This document shows, piece by piece, positions 62,091-64,000 of a DNA stretch of 64,000 bases. The number at the start of each line of letters is the position of its first letter. Within the stretch, counting starts at the first letter, position 1. A program made the position numbers and the translations under genes. The notes under the pieces are model-generated. The model was not told the origin of the DNA. It did no database searches and was given only the letters and a program-made list of their open reading frames with translations. The stretch comes from CAXSBA01 sp965277105. GTDB lineage: Bacteria > Spirochaetota > UBA12135 > COTS27 > CAXSBA01. Where the stretch lies: NCBI GenBank assembly GCA_965277105.1, contig OZ255710.1, positions 1,488,001 through 1,552,000 of the forward strand, given 5' to 3'.

Positions 62091-63079
62091 TATTGTAAAA
62101 TTATTTCGGCGTTGAGGATGCCACTTTTTCGAAGAGCGTAAAGTAACGAGGGAAGTTTTTCTCGAATATCTATATTTCTCTGTTGAAAATAACGGAACAA
62201 CTCTCCAATGGTTTGAAAAGAGTTTTTAATTTCGTCATCTTCTATTGCCTCGGTGGTGAAAATATCCCTTTCTAAAGGAAACGATATATAAGAGGTATCG
62301 ATAGCAATATTTTGTCCTGAAACGATAATTCCCGTTTTGGTGTCAATTACCACCTTATTTTTATTATCAAGCTCAATGTTGGTTTTTAGAATATCGGAAA
62401 TTATTCTTTCTTGATTTTCTTGTTCTTGATTAACAATATTTAGTAATAATTTCTTTTCTCCTAAAATATTAACTGAAATAACATCATTAAAATCTTCTAA
62501 TAATTTTTCTCTAATATCAATAATGTTGCCGGGGTAATAATTATTAATAGTAATTTGTAGGGGAAAAGTAAAATCATTGAAAGTAATACTAGAAAAATCC
62601 CTTTCAATAATTCCTCCCGAAGCAATAAATCCCCTAGTCGGATGGTTATCTCCAGCGTTTACAATCCCACTTCCCACAATGTAAGTTGTCCCATCTCCAC
62701 TTTTTAAAGGGGAAGGAATTAGAAAGCCATTAGCAATACTGCGAGCATCTCCGATAGAGGCCACAGTAATATCGATAATATCCCCTTTATTTAAATAACC
62801 AGTAGTTTCGGCGCTGATGATAACCGAGGCCACATTCCGAGAATTAAAATTTTTACTAGTATTTATGCCATAGTTTTGGAGAACGTTTTTTAAATTTTCC
62901 CCAGTGTATAAAGCTCGCCTGTCACCAGTGCCTCGAAGCCCTACAACTAATCCATACCCAGTAAAATAATTTTTTTTTTGATCACCAATTTTAATAATGT
63001 CTTTTAAAGTAACTTCAATGGCAAAAAGCCAAGAAAAGGAAAAAGGGAAAATTATTCCCATTAATAAATTTTTTTTCAT
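62090..63079 (-). CDS. flgI: Flagellar P-ring protein FlgI
   Basis: A 329-residue periplasmic protein with a signal peptide (MKKNLLMGIIFPFSFSWLFA). It has the family hallmarks YFTGYGLVVGLRGTGDR near residue 38, LKNVLQNYGI near residue 63, VASIGDARSIANG near residue 106, GIVNAGDNHPTRGFIASGGIIERD-type text near residue 138, and VVIDTKTGIIVSGQNI near residue 242. The C-terminus is rather short. It forms the P ring around the flagellar rod. It is followed by flgJ. Confidence 0.93.
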   Translation of the reverse strand: MKKNLLMGIIFPFSFSWLFAIEVTLKDIIKIGDQKKNYFTGYGLVVGLRGTGDRRALYTGENLKNVLQNYGINTSKNFNSRNVASVIISAETTGYLNKGDIIDITVASIGDARSIANGFLIPSPLKSGDGTTYIVGSGIVNAGDNHPTRGFIASGGIIERDFSSITFNDFTFPLQITINNYYPGNIIDIREKLLEDFNDVISVNILGEKKLLLNIVNQEQENQERIISDILKTNIELDNKNKVVIDTKTGIIVSGQNIAIDTSYISFPLERDIFTTEAIEDDEIKNSFQTIGELFRYFQQRNIDIREKLPSLLYALRKSGILNAEIILQ

Positions 63080-63140
63080 TTTTATAATTAGAATATCGGA
63101 TTTTTTAGATTTTTACAGAAAAAAAACTAGTTTAACTTTA

Positions 63141-63878
63141 TTATTTTTTGATTAAAAAGGTTACGAAATTAGCTACCTTAAAAAGAATAGTTGTTTTAGT
63201 AAAACCTGCTTTTTTAAATTGGGCAATATGTTCGTCAGTAGTTTGTGGAATGAGAATTTTTTCTAGTGATTTTCTCTTTCTAGTAATTTCCAAAGAATTA
63301 TAAAAATTAGCTTTTTTAAAATCTTCGTGAAGTTTATTTAGCATATTAGTAAAATAACTATCATTTTCTTGGACTTTTTCGCTTACTACTAAAATTCCCT
63401 CTGGTAAAAGGGAACGAAAAATTTTTTCAAGTAACAGTAAACGTTTTTCTAAAGCCAAGAATTGCAACGTGTAATTTATAATAAAGACATTGGCAGGAAG
63501 AAAATAATAATCTAGTAAATCGCCAAATATTAATTGAATATTATCACTAGCTTGAAAATCTTTTTTTTTTTCTTCTGCTTTTGCTATCATGGCCTGGGAT
63601 TTATCAATACCTTTTAAATTTAAGGATAAATTCTGAAATTTTTCATTTATCAAGAAAAGCAAACTTCCCGTCGAACAACCTAAATCATAAATGAGATCTT
63701 TACTTTTTATGGTCTTGGATAAGACGTTTAGAATTAATTTTTGATTTTCCGCGTAAAAAGGAATAGAGCGAATAAGCATATTATCGAAAACCCTAGCCAC
63801 TTCTTGGTTAAATTCAAAACTTTTTGGAGCAAAAGATTTTTTACCTTGAAAAATATTATCAAAAGAATGATTCATCAT
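63141..63878 (-). CDS. cmoA: CmoA-like SAM-dependent methyltransferase
   Basis: A 245-residue Rossmann-fold protein. It begins FDNIFQGKKSFAPKSFEFNQ and has VFDNMLIRSIPFYAENQKLI near residue 30, as in CmoA, and the SAM loop LIYDLGCSTGSLLFLI near residue 57. It continues with KGIDKSQAMIAKA near residue 88, FIINYTLQFLALEKRLLLLE near residue 132, and RSLLPEGILVVSEK near residue 155. CmoA makes carboxy-SAM for wobble-uridine modification. Its partner CmoB is not in the window. It lies upstream of flgI by 61 bp. Confidence 0.8.
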   Translation of the reverse strand: MMNHSFDNIFQGKKSFAPKSFEFNQEVARVFDNMLIRSIPFYAENQKLILNVLSKTIKSKDLIYDLGCSTGSLLFLINEKFQNLSLNLKGIDKSQAMIAKAEEKKKDFQASDNIQLIFGDLLDYYFLPANVFIINYTLQFLALEKRLLLLEKIFRSLLPEGILVVSEKVQENDSYFTNMLNKLHEDFKKANFYNSLEITRKRKSLEKILIPQTTDEHIAQFKKAGFTKTTILFKVANFVTFLIKK

Positions 63879-63983
63879 TACTTATAATAAATATCGTAAA
63901 TTCTCTTTAAATTTTCGCTAAAATTTATCGACTTTTAGGGAAAATTATCCTAATCATTAATGAAATTTATGATACTATTTTAA

Positions 63984-64000
63984 ATGATAAAAATTATTGG
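63984..64000 (+). CDS. Possible start of a gene running off the window
   Basis: ATG at 63984 reads MIKII and is open to the edge. It is preceded by an AT-rich promoter-like stretch (TATGATACTAT). Only five codons are visible, so no product can be named. Confidence 0.25.

Overview
The window is an AT-rich bacterial chromosome segment using the standard bacterial code (TGA is a stop; Trp is TGG). The gene set suggests a flagellated, diderm, lipoprotein-rich bacterium, most likely a spirochaete or close relative. It has flgI and a rod-binding-only flgJ, a DUF115/Maf-type glycosyltransferase, many lipoproteins with spirochaete-like lipoboxes, a bacterial XPB helicase, CdaA/CdaR, and a 16S rRNA gene standing apart from 23S and 5S. 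Bacillithiol genes (bshA, bshB1), a mitochondrial-type aconitase and RNase J are also present. The phylum call is inference from gene content, at roughly 60% confidence.

Layout. 1-4953: KhpA end, rimM, trmD, rplS, a SurA/PpiD-like chaperone and the DUF115 glycosyltransferase, all on +. 4954-15611: an accessory region with four related lipoprotein genes on the minus strand. They are made of ~95-residue beta-rich domains and are separated by recurrent intergenic blocks that carry copies of the last codons of the DUF115 gene. A phyH/FG-GAP gene pair sits inside this array between two such copies. One paralogue has 21 perfect 15-bp repeats in its coding region and ten ATTAT units in its upstream region. 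15858-24228: DNA repair and cofactor genes (ruvX, mutL, mutY, nadC, XPB, xseA, tsaB). 24244-29845: an exporter, an aldo/keto reductase, PBP1A, tRNA-Ile and leuB. 30147-33530: a one-domain lipoprotein, then recR, ybaB, dnaX and SRP RNA. 33674-38040: ligA, lnt and a lipoprotein. 38134-40959: a secreted GH19 chitinase with two tandem-repeat linkers, tRNA-Ser and a broken DNA methyltransferase. 41020-46964: a trans-sulfuration enzyme, a SpoU methyltransferase, a sugar dehydrogenase, a tiny lipoprotein, a pseudouridine synthase, bshB1 and bshA. 47079-53997: sucC, sucD, purM, folP, cdaA, cdaR and an acyltransferase-like membrane protein. 54240-56040: solitary 16S rRNA with its own promoter and processing stem. 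56246-56421: two parS-like palindromes. 56425-64000: an MFS transporter, aconitase, RNase J, flgJ, flgI and a CmoA-like methyltransferase.

The housekeeping operons are conventional. The most unusual part is 4.9-15.6 kb: a surface-lipoprotein family that appears to have grown by segmental duplication, carries repeat tracts prone to slippage in both coding and upstream DNA, and shares a conserved structured 3' element. It looks like a locus for surface variation. The chitinase carries the same style of Asn/Thr/Glu-rich repeat linker. The parS-like pair and the free-standing 16S gene are the next most interesting signals.
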